From NCBI GenBank assembly GCA_963770295.1, contig CAVYPA010000009.1:1-64000 (forward strand): a stretch of 64,000 nt of DNA, read 5' to 3'. This stretch comes from AWTP1-13 sp963770295. Lineage in GTDB: Bacteria; Pseudomonadota; Alphaproteobacteria; Rhizobiales; Hyphomicrobiaceae. Positions 53,944 through 63,025 of this stretch are shown in pieces. The notes beneath the pieces were generated by a model, which was not told the origin of the DNA, did no database searches, and saw nothing but the letters and a program-made list of their open reading frames with translations. The position numbers and the translations under genes are program-made. Position 1 is the stretch's first letter. The number at the start of each line of letters is the position of its first letter.

Positions 53944-55029
53944 ATGCGTTGCAGCTTTGCCATACTGCTGACGGCGTCCCTGCTGGGTGGACCCGCGCTC
54001 GCCGAAACCAGCTCCTGGTCATCGCGGGGCGACGCCGCGGGAACCTCCCCAAAGAAGGCGACGGGGCCGGCGAAGGCGCAAAAACCGGCCGCGGCCGCGC
54101 CGAAGGCCCCTGCCGCCGCGGCGACAAGCGCTACCGCCCCGGCCGACGACGGGGTCAGCAGCCATGCCAAAGGGGCACCGCAAGTCGAGGATGCTGCCTA
54201 TGAGGCCTTCGATCAGGGCCGCTACCTCACGGCCTTGGAACTCGCCGTGAAAGCGGCCGAGGCCGGCGATCCCCAGGCCCATACGCTGGTCGGCCGCATC
54301 TACGGGGAAGGCTACGGGGTTGCGAAGAACTCGGCGCTGGCCGCCAAATGGTACGCTCGTGGCGCCGAGCTCGGTGATCCGGAAGCCATGTTCGCTTACG
54401 CCATGATGCTGGCGGAGGGCCAGGGCGTCGACAAGGATCACGTCGCCGCCGCGCGCTACTTCGAGGCCGCCGCCGTGCACCGCCATGCCCTAGCCAATTA
54501 CAATTTGGCCCTTCTCTTCCTGCGCGGCGAAGGCAAGCCCGAGAACCCGTATCGCGCTTTCATGCACATGCAGTTCGCGGCCGAAGCCGGGGTGGCGGTG
54601 GCGCAGTACGATCTCGGCACGCTCTATGCGACGGGCACCGGCACGGAACCCAACGCCTTCGAAGCGGCGCGTTGGATCGGCAAAGCCGCCGCGGCGGGGC
54701 ATCCCGAAGCCGCGCTCGAATTCGGCGTCATCCTCTTTCGTGGTCACGGCGTTCCGGTCGACGAGAAGCGGGGCGCGGAGATGTTTCGGAGTGCCGCCGA
54801 AAAGGGATTGGCCTCGGCCCAGGACCGTTTGGCACGCTGCTATGTGTATGGCGCCGGCGTCGAGAAGAACCTGGTGCAGGGGGCGAAATGGTACCTGCTC
54901 GCCAAGGCCGGCGGCATCGAGGATGCGGGGCTCGAGAAAGTGCTCTCTCAGCTCTCCAACGCCGACCGCAGCAAAGCCCAGAAAGCCGCAAGCGAGTGGC
55001 GCGATCGGGTGCAGGCCGGCATCGAGTAA
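53944..55029 (+). CDS. Exported Sel1-repeat protein
   Basis: 361 residues from the ATG at 53944. A signal peptide (MRCSFAILLTASLLGGPALA) is followed by an Ala/Pro/Lys linker (about 22-80) and about six Sel1 repeats of 36 residues, for example AHTLVGRIYGEGYGVAKNSA, AMFAYAMMLAEGQGVDKDHV and AQDRLARCYVYGAGVEKNLV. Sel1 solenoids bind partner proteins, often in exopolysaccharide or stress pathways. It is in the same direction and close to the ThiE-like gene. Confidence 0.9.
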   Translation: MRCSFAILLTASLLGGPALAETSSWSSRGDAAGTSPKKATGPAKAQKPAAAAPKAPAAAATSATAPADDGVSSHAKGAPQVEDAAYEAFDQGRYLTALELAVKAAEAGDPQAHTLVGRIYGEGYGVAKNSALAAKWYARGAELGDPEAMFAYAMMLAEGQGVDKDHVAAARYFEAAAVHRHALANYNLALLFLRGEGKPENPYRAFMHMQFAAEAGVAVAQYDLGTLYATGTGTEPNAFEAARWIGKAAAAGHPEAALEFGVILFRGHGVPVDEKRGAEMFRSAAEKGLASAQDRLARCYVYGAGVEKNLVQGAKWYLLAKAGGIEDAGLEKVLSQLSNADRSKAQKAASEWRDRVQAGIE

Positions 55030-55108
55030 GCTCCGCCGCCCCCCGCGCGCGAGATCCTCCAGCCGCGCCTGGCGCGCCGGCCATTGCTCAGGCGACGGGA
55101 GATCCCTC

Positions 55109-55768
55109 TCAGTTGCGAGCGCTACCGGCCGCTTCCAGCTTTCGGTAGGTCGCAAGGAAGGCCTTCACGGCCATGGCCACCACATGGCCGATCCGCGTCT
55201 CCGGCGGCGGACCGGCGGCGTTGAACAACATCGGCTTGAAGGTGGTTGAAACGCAGGCGTCGATGAACTGGGCGGCGGCGACCTCGCTGTCGTGTGGCTC
55301 CAGCACCCCGCCGGCGACCTTGTCCTCCAGATAGCGCTGCAGGCTGGCAATGCCGCGGGCCGGTCCCGAGGCATAGAATTGGGCCCCGACCTCGGGCATG
55401 CGATCGGCGATGGCGATGATGGTGCGCAACGCCGGCACGCCGTCGGGGCGGCAGAGAAAGCGCGTCAGCTCTTCCCCAACCCGCTGCAGCTCGCTGGCGA
55501 TCGGGGCCTCCCGATCGAGCGTAAAAATCTGCTCGGCTTGAGCCCGGCACTGGTCCTCGACAATCGCCTCGAACAACTCCTCCTTGCTTTTGAAGTACAC
55601 ATAAAGCGTACCCTTCGAAACGCCGGCCTCGCGGGCGATTGCCCCCATACTGGCGGCGTCGAAGCCCTGGGCAAGGAACCTGCGCCGCGCCCCGTCGATG
55701 ATCTGGGCCCGCTTCGCTCGATCGCTGCGCCCCTCCGGCGCCAGGGCCTTTGCCGTATCCGTGGTCAT
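55109..55768 (-). CDS. TetR-family repressor of the emrAB-type operon
   Basis: 219 residues. The N-terminal helix-turn-helix is clear: IIDGARRRFLAQGFDAASMG then AIAREAGVSKGTLYVYFKSK. The C-terminal ligand-binding domain is about 70-219. It is divergent from the EmrA/EmrB pair, and two copies of a 19-bp operator flank the shared promoter region, so it should repress both itself and the pump. An aromatic or other hydrophobic compound is the expected inducer (inference). Confidence 0.93.
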   Translation of the reverse strand: MTTDTAKALAPEGRSDRAKRAQIIDGARRRFLAQGFDAASMGAIAREAGVSKGTLYVYFKSKEELFEAIVEDQCRAQAEQIFTLDREAPIASELQRVGEELTRFLCRPDGVPALRTIIAIADRMPEVGAQFYASGPARGIASLQRYLEDKVAGGVLEPHDSEVAAAQFIDACVSTTFKPMLFNAAGPPPETRIGHVVAMAVKAFLATYRKLEAAGSARN

Positions 55769-55858
55769 GGCTCGCTCGCTCTGAGCTCCTTCTCTAAGCT
55801 CTTTTGCTGCCTAAGTTTTCTCGCCCTTCAAGCCGGCGCCGATGGAAACACAAGTAAG

Positions 55859-55877
55859 TGACCGAACCGTTCGGTCA
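55859..55877. promoter_or_regulatory. TetR operator 1
   Basis: TGACCGAACCGTTCGGTCA is a perfect inverted repeat of 9-base arms around a central C. It lies on the tetR side of the shared promoter region, near the expected tetR transcription start. Confidence 0.9.
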
Positions 55878-55908
55878 TTGACATAGGCGGCCCCTTTGTC
55901 TATGTCAA
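55878..55908. promoter_or_regulatory. Two fully overlapping divergent promoters
   Basis: The inverted repeat TTGACATAG ... CTATGTCAA makes TTGACA-N17-TATGTC on each strand. Each arm is the -35 of one promoter and, on the other strand, the -10 of the opposite one. The plus-strand promoter would drive the pump genes and the minus-strand one tetR. Confidence 0.75.
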
Positions 55909-55915
55909 GCGGCGT

Positions 55916-55934
55916 TGACCGAACGGTTCGGTCA
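55916..55934. promoter_or_regulatory. TetR operator 2
   Basis: TGACCGAACGGTTCGGTCA has the same arms as operator 1 with a central G. It ends 17 bases before the ATG of the pump operon and should cover its transcription start. Confidence 0.9.
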
Positions 55935-55951
55935 AATGGTTCAGGTGAAGC

Positions 55952-57157
55952 ATGTTCCAAGACCAAGACCTCAAAGACGACCTAGAAGAACGACCCTTTG
56001 TCGGGGATGAGCCCGTTACCGATCGTCCCGCTGCGGCCCGGACACAGCCGCCCGTGGCGGCCCCCGCGCGCAAGCGGCACTTGCGCGGCCTGGCCGCGCT
56101 TGCCGGCGCCCTGCTTCTCGCCGCGGCGGCCTACTACGGCCAGTACTGGTGGACGCAGGGGCGCTACCTCGTCACGACCGATGACGCTTACGTCGGCGCC
56201 AAGAACGCCACCCTCTCTCCCAAGGTCTCCGGCTATATCTCGGAAGTGGCCGTGGAGGATAACGCCGAGGTTGCGGCCGGCGACGTCGTGGCGCGCATCG
56301 ATGATGGCGACTACCGCCTGGCGGTGCAAAACGCCCGCGATCAGATTGGCGTGCAGCAAGCCACCATCGATCGGCTGGGCCGACAGACCACCGCGCAAAT
56401 CGCCGCCGTCGATCAGGCCAAGGCCCAGCTGGCCTCCGCCAAGGCCGGCGCGACGCGGGCCCAGCTCGAGTTGAAGCGCCAACAGGATCTCGCTACGCGC
56501 CAGATCAATAGTCGACAAGCCCTGGAGCAGGCAGAGGCCAATGCCGAACAGGCGGTTGCCTCCGTGCAAGCGGCCGACGCGGCCATCGCCGCGGCGAGCG
56601 CCAACGTCGATGTGCTCAAGGCGCAGCAGGAAGAGGCCAGGCGCACGTTGCAGCAATACCAAACGGCGCTCGCCAAGGCCGAGCGCGATTTGTCCTTCAC
56701 CGTCATTAAGGCGCCCTTCGACGGCGTCATCGGCAACCGCGCCGTGCAAGTGGGCGACTACGTGCAGCCGACGCAGCGCCTCGCCAGTCTGGTGCCGATG
56801 GATGCGGTTTACATCGACGCCAACTTCAAGGAAACGCAGCTTGCCGGCCTGAAACCCGGACAGCCCGTGAGCATCAGCGTCGATGCGCTGCCCGGCCGCG
56901 CGCTGGAGGGACGCGTTGCCAGCCTCGCCCCGGCCTCAGGCTCGGTGTTTTCGTTGCTGCCCCCCGACAATGCGACCGGTAATTTCACCAAGATCGTCCA
57001 GCGCCTGCCGGTGCGCATTTTGGTGCCGGCCGAGGTTGCCGAGCAATCCGTGCTGCGCCCTGGCATGTCGGTCATCGTCAGTGTGAACACCAAACCGGGT
57101 GCACCCGTTGCCACCCAGCGCATGGGCAGCGCGACGGTGCGCACGAACGCCAACTAG
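55952..57157 (+). CDS. HlyD/EmrA-type membrane fusion protein
   Basis: 401 residues. A membrane anchor (LAALAGALLLAAAAYYGQYW) follows an acidic, proline-containing cytoplasmic start. The periplasmic part has the biotinyl-lipoyl-like halves (YVGAKNATLSPKVSGYISEV and KAPFDGVIGNRAVQVGDYVQ) separated by a long coiled coil rich in Gln and Ala. It connects the MFS pump encoded next to an outer membrane channel. The gene starts just after operator 2, so it is controlled by the divergent TetR protein. No TolC gene is nearby. Confidence 0.94.
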   Translation: MFQDQDLKDDLEERPFVGDEPVTDRPAAARTQPPVAAPARKRHLRGLAALAGALLLAAAAYYGQYWWTQGRYLVTTDDAYVGAKNATLSPKVSGYISEVAVEDNAEVAAGDVVARIDDGDYRLAVQNARDQIGVQQATIDRLGRQTTAQIAAVDQAKAQLASAKAGATRAQLELKRQQDLATRQINSRQALEQAEANAEQAVASVQAADAAIAAASANVDVLKAQQEEARRTLQQYQTALAKAERDLSFTVIKAPFDGVIGNRAVQVGDYVQPTQRLASLVPMDAVYIDANFKETQLAGLKPGQPVSISVDALPGRALEGRVASLAPASGSVFSLLPPDNATGNFTKIVQRLPVRILVPAEVAEQSVLRPGMSVIVSVNTKPGAPVATQRMGSATVRTNAN

Positions 57158-57175
57158 CGTTGCGGGGGCAAAGTC

Positions 57176-58774
57176 ATGGCCCAAACAGCAAGACAGGCCG
57201 CCGATGGCGGGGCCCTGGCACACGCGGGGGCCCAAGACGACCGCATTCAACCGCACCGCCTCATCGCCTTCCTGGTGATGGTGTTCGGCATGTTCATGGC
57301 CATCTTGGACATCCAGATCGTGTCTGCCTCGCTGACCGAGATTCAGGCCGGACTTTCCGCCTCCGCCAACGAGATCACTTGGGTACAGACCGCCTATCTG
57401 ATCGCCGAGGTGGTGATGATCCCGCTCTCGGGTTATCTCTCGCGCGCGCTGGGCACGCGCATCCTATTTGCCCTCTCCGCCGGCGGCTTTACCGCTGCCA
57501 GCCTGATGTGCGGGCTGTCGTCCACGATCAACGAGATGATCTTCTGGCGCGCCGTGCAGGGCTTCATCGGCGGCGGCATGATCCCAACGGTGTTTGCCAC
57601 CGCCTACCTCATCTTCCCGCGTTCGAAGATGAGCCTGGTCACGCCCATGATCGGCCTGGTGGCGACGCTGGCCCCCACGATCGGCCCAACCGTCGGCGGC
57701 TATTTGACCGACGCCCTGTCCTGGCACTGGCTGTTTTTCATCAACATCATTCCGGGCCTCGTGGTAACGGCGGCGGCGCTGGCATTGATCGATTTCGACC
57801 AGCCCGACTGGTCGCTGTTTGGCAACTTCGACTGGCTGGGCTTGCTCTCGATGGCGGGCTTTCTCGGCGCGCTCGAGTATGTGCTGGAGGAGGGCCCGCG
57901 CAACGATTGGTTCGGCGATGACAGCGTCCTGCTGCTGGCCTGGGTCTCGGGCCTCTCCGCGGTCGTCTTTTTCGCCCGCGTCTTGACCGCCAGCCGGCCC
58001 ATCGTCGATCTGCGCGCGTTCGCGGACCGCAACTTCGGGCTCGGCAGTCTCTTCTCCTTTGTGCTCGGAATCGGCCTTTACGGCCTCACCTATCTTTATC
58101 CGCTCTACCTGGCGCAGGTGCGCGGCTACAATGCGCTGATGATCGGGGAAACGTTGTTCGTCTCCGGCGCGGCCATGTTCCTGACCGCCCCGGTGGCGGG
58201 CCGGCTGTCGGCCAAGGCGGACCCGCGCTTCATGCTGATGGCCGGCTTCGTCTGCTTCGCCATCGGCACCTACTGGCTGACGTCCCTGACCAAAGATTGG
58301 GATTTTTGGGAGCTGTTCTGGCCGCAGGTCCTGCGCGGCATTGGCTTGATGTTGGCAATCATTCCAATCAACAATATCTCGCTTGGCACGCTCGCCCCCG
58401 AGCTCGTGAAGAATGCCTCAGGTCTCTATAACCTGATGCGCAACCTCGGCGGCGCGGTAGGACTGGCGGCGCTCACCACCCTCCTCAACGACCGCACCGA
58501 TCTGCACCTTGCACGCTTGCACGAGGCCGTCACCTGGTCGCGTCCGCCAGCGCTCGAGGCGCTCAACAACTTGACGCAGCGCTTCTCGTCTTACGGCAGC
58601 GACGCTCAGCTGATGGCCCTCAAGCAGCTGAACGCAATCGTGCACCGGCAGGGCGTGGTGATGGCCTTCGCCGATGTGTTCCTGGTGCTCACCGTGCTGT
58701 TTTTGGCCCTTGCCGCGCTGGCGATCGTCATGAAACGCCCGCCCGCGGCAGCCAGCGGCGCCACCGGCCACTGA
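57176..58774 (+). CDS. DHA2-family drug efflux transporter (EmrB type)
   Basis: 532 residues with about 14 transmembrane helices. DHA2/EmrB motifs include MAILDIQIVSASLTEIQAGL in helix 1, ITWVQTAYLIAEVVMIPLSG, the R-x-x-Q-G-x-G-like FWRAVQGFIGGGMIPTVFAT, and GPTVGGYLTDALSWHWLFFI. It expels hydrophobic toxic compounds using the proton gradient, across both membranes together with the EmrA-type partner, whose gene ends 18 bases upstream. Confidence 0.95.
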   Translation: MAQTARQAADGGALAHAGAQDDRIQPHRLIAFLVMVFGMFMAILDIQIVSASLTEIQAGLSASANEITWVQTAYLIAEVVMIPLSGYLSRALGTRILFALSAGGFTAASLMCGLSSTINEMIFWRAVQGFIGGGMIPTVFATAYLIFPRSKMSLVTPMIGLVATLAPTIGPTVGGYLTDALSWHWLFFINIIPGLVVTAAALALIDFDQPDWSLFGNFDWLGLLSMAGFLGALEYVLEEGPRNDWFGDDSVLLLAWVSGLSAVVFFARVLTASRPIVDLRAFADRNFGLGSLFSFVLGIGLYGLTYLYPLYLAQVRGYNALMIGETLFVSGAAMFLTAPVAGRLSAKADPRFMLMAGFVCFAIGTYWLTSLTKDWDFWELFWPQVLRGIGLMLAIIPINNISLGTLAPELVKNASGLYNLMRNLGGAVGLAALTTLLNDRTDLHLARLHEAVTWSRPPALEALNNLTQRFSSYGSDAQLMALKQLNAIVHRQGVVMAFADVFLVLTVLFLALAALAIVMKRPPAAASGATGH

Positions 58775-58780
58775 GCGACC

Positions 58781-58821
58781 GGGACGGCTACGCCGCCCCG
58801 ACCGGGGCACTCGGCCGTCCC
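58781..58821. terminator. Nested hairpin between convergent genes
   Basis: GGGACGGC pairs with GCCGTCCC (8 bp), and a second stem GCCCC / GGGGC sits in its loop. It lies between the pump gene and the convergent solute-binding-protein gene. There is no T tract. Confidence 0.5.
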
Positions 58822-58904
58822 AGCCGATCTCAGGTTTTGCCTTGGCGGCCGGCTTTGCCAGCTCATCCGGCGAGGTAGCCCCCGCCGGATGGCCTTTGCC
58901 GGCC

Positions 58905-60245
58905 TCAAGTGCGCCGGAAGCCTTCGAGCTCGCTTTCGGCCCAGTCGAGCGTCTTCTCGATCGGCTCGCCCTTGGCGAAGCGAACGATCATTTTCGGCTG
59001 GATCGCTTGCGACCAAATCTGGGCCGCGATCAGCGGCGGCGCCGGCGAGCAGGTCACGGCGATGATCTGGTCACCCTTGTTGGGATAGTGCGAGAGTGTA
59101 CCCTTCGGCGGCCCCTCTTCTTCCCAGGTCTTGAAGTCATTAAATTTCGTGTAGGGCGGAATGTCGTAGCCCTGGCCCGCCGCCACCAGCCGTTCGGCGT
59201 TTTCGCGTGAGGACAGGTGGTAGAGCAGGCTCCTGGCTGCCGCCTTGTTCTTGGAGAAGCTCCAGGTGCCATAGAGGCGCGGCAGGATCGGATTGAAGCG
59301 CCCCTTCGGGCCATTGGGGAAGCCGTGCGTCCAGCACTTCTCGGCGATCTGCGGCGCATCGCGCTTGGCCACCGCCCAGGCGCTTGGTGGGTTCATGATA
59401 AGCGCGCCGCGGCCCGAGATCAGCCACTTGTTGTTTGAGGCATCGTCCCATGAGGGTGCGTCGGGCGGCAGGAAGGCGGCGAGGCGCTTGGCGTAGTCGA
59501 GCACCTGGCGCACCGCGTCGGTCTTGACGGTGATGTCGCCCTTCTCCCCCATCAGGTCCGCGCCGTAGGCTTTGAATAGCGCCCCGACCCACTGCATGGT
59601 GTCGGTGGTGACCCCCAGCGGTAGGCCGAAGGCATGGTTGGCTTTGGCGCACTTTTCGGCGGCGATCAAGAAGTTGTCCCAGGTCCAGTCGGCCGCCGCT
59701 GGCGGTTTGCCGGCGGGATACATTGCCTGGATGTCGATGCCGGCGTGCTCTTTCAGCAGATCAAAGCGGCTGCAAACGCCGAGCAACAGGGTCCCGCGCG
59801 TCATCGGCACCGAAACCCAGGTGCCCTTGAACTTGGCAAGGTACTCAACCGCCGGCTCCACCGGTCCATTGCGAGCGAGGACGTCGCGCACCAGATCATC
59901 GACCGGCTCGAGCGCGAAGGCATGCTGGGCGGCCTCCCAGTTCGTGAACTCCATGATGTCGTGACCGGATTTGGCCTGCGCCTCCGCAGCGATGGTGAGA
60001 AGCAGCTTGTTTCCCTGCGAGGTGATGAAATCGACTTTGACGTCGACCTTTTCTTTCTCGCCCCATTCCTGAATGATCTTGGCGGCAACGTCGTTGGCGC
60101 CGGGGACCCAATGATCCCACAAGCCGATCGACAAGCTACCCGCCGCCGCGGCTCGGCGCACGTAAGGTGTGGGCAGCACCGTGAGGGCTGCGGCGGCGCT
60201 TGACGCGGCCAGAAAACGGCGACGGGTCGGGGTTTCACTTCGCAT
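58905..60245 (-). CDS. ABC-type solute-binding protein (sugar-type, Tat-exported)
   Basis: 446 residues from the ATG at 60245, chosen because GAAGGGAG lies upstream; a second ATG at 60263 is less well placed. A twin-arginine signal (ETPTRRRFLAASSAAAALTV) is followed by a family-1 binding protein (SIGLWDHWVPGANDVAAKII, then VSVPMTRGTLLLGVCSRFDL and WLISGRGALIMNPPSAWA). It should bind a sugar or similar solute in the periplasm. No permease or ATPase gene is adjacent in the window, so its transporter must be elsewhere. Confidence 0.9.
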   Translation of the reverse strand: MRSETPTRRRFLAASSAAAALTVLPTPYVRRAAAAGSLSIGLWDHWVPGANDVAAKIIQEWGEKEKVDVKVDFITSQGNKLLLTIAAEAQAKSGHDIMEFTNWEAAQHAFALEPVDDLVRDVLARNGPVEPAVEYLAKFKGTWVSVPMTRGTLLLGVCSRFDLLKEHAGIDIQAMYPAGKPPAAADWTWDNFLIAAEKCAKANHAFGLPLGVTTDTMQWVGALFKAYGADLMGEKGDITVKTDAVRQVLDYAKRLAAFLPPDAPSWDDASNNKWLISGRGALIMNPPSAWAVAKRDAPQIAEKCWTHGFPNGPKGRFNPILPRLYGTWSFSKNKAAARSLLYHLSSRENAERLVAAGQGYDIPPYTKFNDFKTWEEEGPPKGTLSHYPNKGDQIIAVTCSPAPPLIAAQIWSQAIQPKMIVRFAKGEPIEKTLDWAESELEGFRRT

Positions 60246-60542
60246 GGGCAGTTCTCCCTTCATTTCCTTCGTTGGCAGGGCAGCACCCAGCGCGGGGCCA
60301 GCAGCGGCCTTGCGCCCATTGTCGGCGGTCGCCCTAATCCGACAACTGTGCCGCCGACATAGGAGGTGAGCAAATCAATTCGGACCATTGCCGGCCTCAA
60401 TCGACCCGCAACGCTTGAATATTAACGGTCCGCGCGCCCAAGATACGACTTTCGATTGAGCCAATGGCCCCCGGCCGACGCCAAAGCCCATTGGCTTGCG
60501 CAATGCAACGGACCGCGTTAGCCCTCAGCCAAGAGGAGGAGG

Positions 60543-60920
60543 ATGTGGCCGATGAAGCTGAGCCAAGAAAACGCGCGCCGTCTGTCGGCGCTGGTGTGGC
60601 GGGAGCGGTTGCGCCGCTTTGCTCCCATCGTGCTCGCGGTACTGGTGCTGACCGGACTGCTTACCGTCTTCCTGGTGCGCCAAATCGATCGGGCCGATCG
60701 CACCGTCAGCGTGGCCGTGCATAACGCCACGGTCGTGGCGGTGAAGCAGGGCGGCGGCGCGCGCGCCGCAATCGTCCAGGTGCACCTCGACGATGGACGC
60801 GAGGTCGACGCCTTTAGCGCCTTGCGGCTCACACCTTTTGCCGGCAAGCATGTCGTGATCAACGAGGCCCTGCACGCCTCGGGCAAGCACACCTTCGACG
60901 TGGTCCGCTTTGCGGAATAG
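60543..60920 (+). CDS. Hypothetical membrane-anchored protein
   Basis: 125 residues with an AAGAGGAGGAGG site in front of the ATG. A single membrane helix (FAPIVLAVLVLTGLLTVFLV) follows a basic start; the rest is a periplasmic beta-rich domain (VSVAVHNATVVAVKQGGGAR, AAIVQVHLDDGREVDAFSAL). No exact family is recognised. It converges with the trypsin-like gene. Confidence 0.7.
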   Translation: MWPMKLSQENARRLSALVWRERLRRFAPIVLAVLVLTGLLTVFLVRQIDRADRTVSVAVHNATVVAVKQGGGARAAIVQVHLDDGREVDAFSALRLTPFAGKHVVINEALHASGKHTFDVVRFAE

Positions 60921-60949
60921 CCGGGGCCACAGGCGCCAGGGTGCCCAAC

Positions 60950-60965
60950 GCGGCCGCGCGGCCGC
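60950..60965. repeat. 16-bp GC palindrome between convergent genes
   Basis: GCGGCCGCGCGGCCGC is its own reverse complement. It sits between the stops of two convergent genes and may help end transcription or be a chance GC palindrome. Confidence 0.4.
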
Positions 60966-60967
60966 TG

Positions 60968-61816
60968 TCAGGGCGCCAGCGCCTTGACAACGGCGTCGCG
61001 GAACGAGGCGGCGGACGGGCCCAAACCCGTCACCGCCACGTAGCCCGTGTCGGCTCGCTTCAGGTGTTGGGCACCGGTGCTAAGACCGATGATGAAGGCC
61101 TCCTCGCCGCGCAGCAGCAGGAGCGGTGATCCGGAATCGCCAGGCAAAGCATCGCAGCGGTTCAACATGGTGCCGGATGGGCCAAGCGCGGCGGCGCAGC
61201 CACGGTGCACGGACAGCAAATACCGTCGATCCGCGCTATAGCCGGCGCGGGCGATCTCAGCGCTGCTAACCTCGCCTGCCACGGCGCTCTCCCCGATCGC
61301 CTTTACCGGCACGGGCTTGAGGCTGAGGGCGGTGTCGAGGCGGATCAACGCCCAGTCGTGCGCGACAAGATCGCTGCGCAGACTTTTATGGCCGGGATCG
61401 CTCCCGGTTGCCATATCGAGTTCCGGCGGCACGATGAGGGCCGTGGCCGCGGCGTGAGCCAGCGCGCTATCGCGCGCCTGACCGGCGACGAAGTGCACGT
61501 GCTCGGGCTTGACCCAGCGTCCAAGCCGATGATCGAACAGGCAATGGCCCGCCGTTAGGACGAGCTGGGCGCCGACAAGGGTGCCGGTGCAATGGCGTCG
61601 GCTGACGCTGTCGGCAATATTGACGCGGCCGATCGCATACCAGGGCCAGGCCGTGGGCTCGATCGGCACACGCTGGTCCTTGCCGGCGAAAAAGGCGCCC
61701 CAGCGTGGATTGGGAACGGCGAGCGGCTCCTCGCCGCGCGCAGAGATCACGAAGCCGGGGCTCGCCACGGCAAGCAGCAGACCGAACAGCCACCAGGTGC
61801 AGCTCACTGGCGTCAC
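60968..61816 (-). CDS. Trypsin-like serine protease (S1 family), exported
   Basis: 282 residues from the GTG at 61816, preceded by an AGGAG site. A hydrophobic signal (CTWWLFGLLLAVASPGFVIS) follows. The catalytic triad is visible: His in LVLTAGHCLFDHRLG, Asp in DLVAHDWALIRLDTA, and Ser in ALPGDSGSPLLLL. The substrate pocket is probably not that of true trypsin. The frame stays open upstream to 62071 through a tandem repeat, but the GTG start gives a normal signal peptide. Confidence 0.85.
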   Translation of the reverse strand: MTPVSCTWWLFGLLLAVASPGFVISARGEEPLAVPNPRWGAFFAGKDQRVPIEPTAWPWYAIGRVNIADSVSRRHCTGTLVGAQLVLTAGHCLFDHRLGRWVKPEHVHFVAGQARDSALAHAAATALIVPPELDMATGSDPGHKSLRSDLVAHDWALIRLDTALSLKPVPVKAIGESAVAGEVSSAEIARAGYSADRRYLLSVHRGCAAALGPSGTMLNRCDALPGDSGSPLLLLRGEEAFIIGLSTGAQHLKRADTGYVAVTGLGPSAASFRDAVVKALAP

Positions 61817-61865
61817 GGACGACCTGCTCCTGTTGTCCTCGCTGCGCCCGAGCCGATACCCCCAG

Positions 61866-61928
61866 GCGATCCCTTGTGCCCCCAGGGCCATCCCTTGTGC
61901 CCCCCGGGCCATCCCTTGTGCCCCCAGG
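61866..61928 (-). repeat. Three 21-bp tandem repeats upstream of the protease gene
   Basis: Units at 61866-61886, 61887-61907 and 61908-61928 differ at one or two bases. In the protease frame they would give Gly-Ala-Gln-Gly-type repeats. They lie 50 bases before the chosen GTG start. Confidence 0.9.
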
Positions 61929-62111
61929 CCATTGGCCGACAGGGGCACCTCCCACGAAGCCAGGTTCGCGACCGGCCGTGGCGCCGCCGACCACCTTGGA
62001 CGGCGGCAGGCGCTGATGCCATGCTGGCGGCTTTGCCGACGGCTAGCTTCGCCCAGGGCCGCGGCCGCCACAAGGGGCTAGCCAAAGGGCGCCGCGGCGG
62101 GCGGCCACCTC

Positions 62112-63020
62112 TTAGCGGCCGCCACCCCTGATTTGCGCGTTCATCCAGGTCGCGGTCGGCGTCACGCCGCCGAAACTATAAAGGTGAACACCGACCACAT
62201 TGCTGGCGCTACCGTTACTGGCGTGACGCGCAATGGCGGTGAGCTGAGCGCTGGGATCAACGTGGGTAAACAGGCGCACCGCCCGCATACCCTCCGCCTG
62301 CAACGCCCTGAGCGAAGCCGACACACCACAGCGTTGCGCAAACTTGATCAGCCGGCGCGGCGTCGTCGGTCCGGCGAGCCCCACATAGACCGGGACACCT
62401 GGCGCCCGGCGCGTTAGATCGGCACAGTATTCAACGATGCGGTGCGGCGCGAAAGAGAATTGCGTCACCACATAAGTGGCGAGGCGCTGCTCCGCGAGCA
62501 GGGCGAGCTTTTCGCCGAGGGCCGCATTGAGCGCCGCCGTCGGTACCTGCGGGTGGCCCTCGGGATAGCCCGGCAACCCCACCTGCTGCAAACCGCTTTC
62601 GGCGAGTACGCCATCTCGGATGAGGGCGGCGCTATCGGCGTAGGGCCCAACCGGCGCCCGCACGTCGCCCGCGATCAACAGCGCCTTGGCAACGCCGGCC
62701 ACGCGCACCGCCTGATCGAGGAAGGCGCGCAGCTGGGGACGTGAGGCGACGCGGCGCGCGGCGATGTGGGGGACGGGCTCCAGCCCCGCTTCCCGCAGGG
62801 CGACTAGGGCCGCCAAGGTGTGCGGCAGTTCGTGGCGCGGCAGGTGATTGACGTAGACGGGCGTCCCCGCCGGCAGCAGCTCGGCAATGCGCCGCGCATC
62901 TTCCGGTGCTTCCGCTCCCATCTCGAGCGAGCCGCAGGCAACGAGCTCGGCCGCCACGGCCGCAACGGAGCCGGCATGGGCGCTTTCGCCGGGTAGAGAA
63001 TCGAGGACAGACGCAGGCAT
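62112..63020 (-). CDS. Methylenetetrahydrofolate reductase-like protein (MetF family)
   Basis: 302 residues, a TIM barrel of the MTHFR family. The N-terminal S-x-E-F-F-P-P motif of classical MetF is replaced by SLEMGAEAPEDARR; later motifs remain (ALLIAGDVRAPVGPYADSAA, FAPHRIVEYCADLTRRAPGV, VYVGLAGPTTPRRLIKFAQR). Classical MetF makes 5-methyl-THF for methionine synthesis. This variant, 5 bases behind a methyltransferase gene, may belong to a separate C1 or methyl-transfer pathway (inference). Confidence 0.85.
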   Translation of the reverse strand: MPASVLDSLPGESAHAGSVAAVAAELVACGSLEMGAEAPEDARRIAELLPAGTPVYVNHLPRHELPHTLAALVALREAGLEPVPHIAARRVASRPQLRAFLDQAVRVAGVAKALLIAGDVRAPVGPYADSAALIRDGVLAESGLQQVGLPGYPEGHPQVPTAALNAALGEKLALLAEQRLATYVVTQFSFAPHRIVEYCADLTRRAPGVPVYVGLAGPTTPRRLIKFAQRCGVSASLRALQAEGMRAVRLFTHVDPSAQLTAIARHASNGSASNVVGVHLYSFGGVTPTATWMNAQIRGGGR

Positions 63021-63025
63021 CGTGT

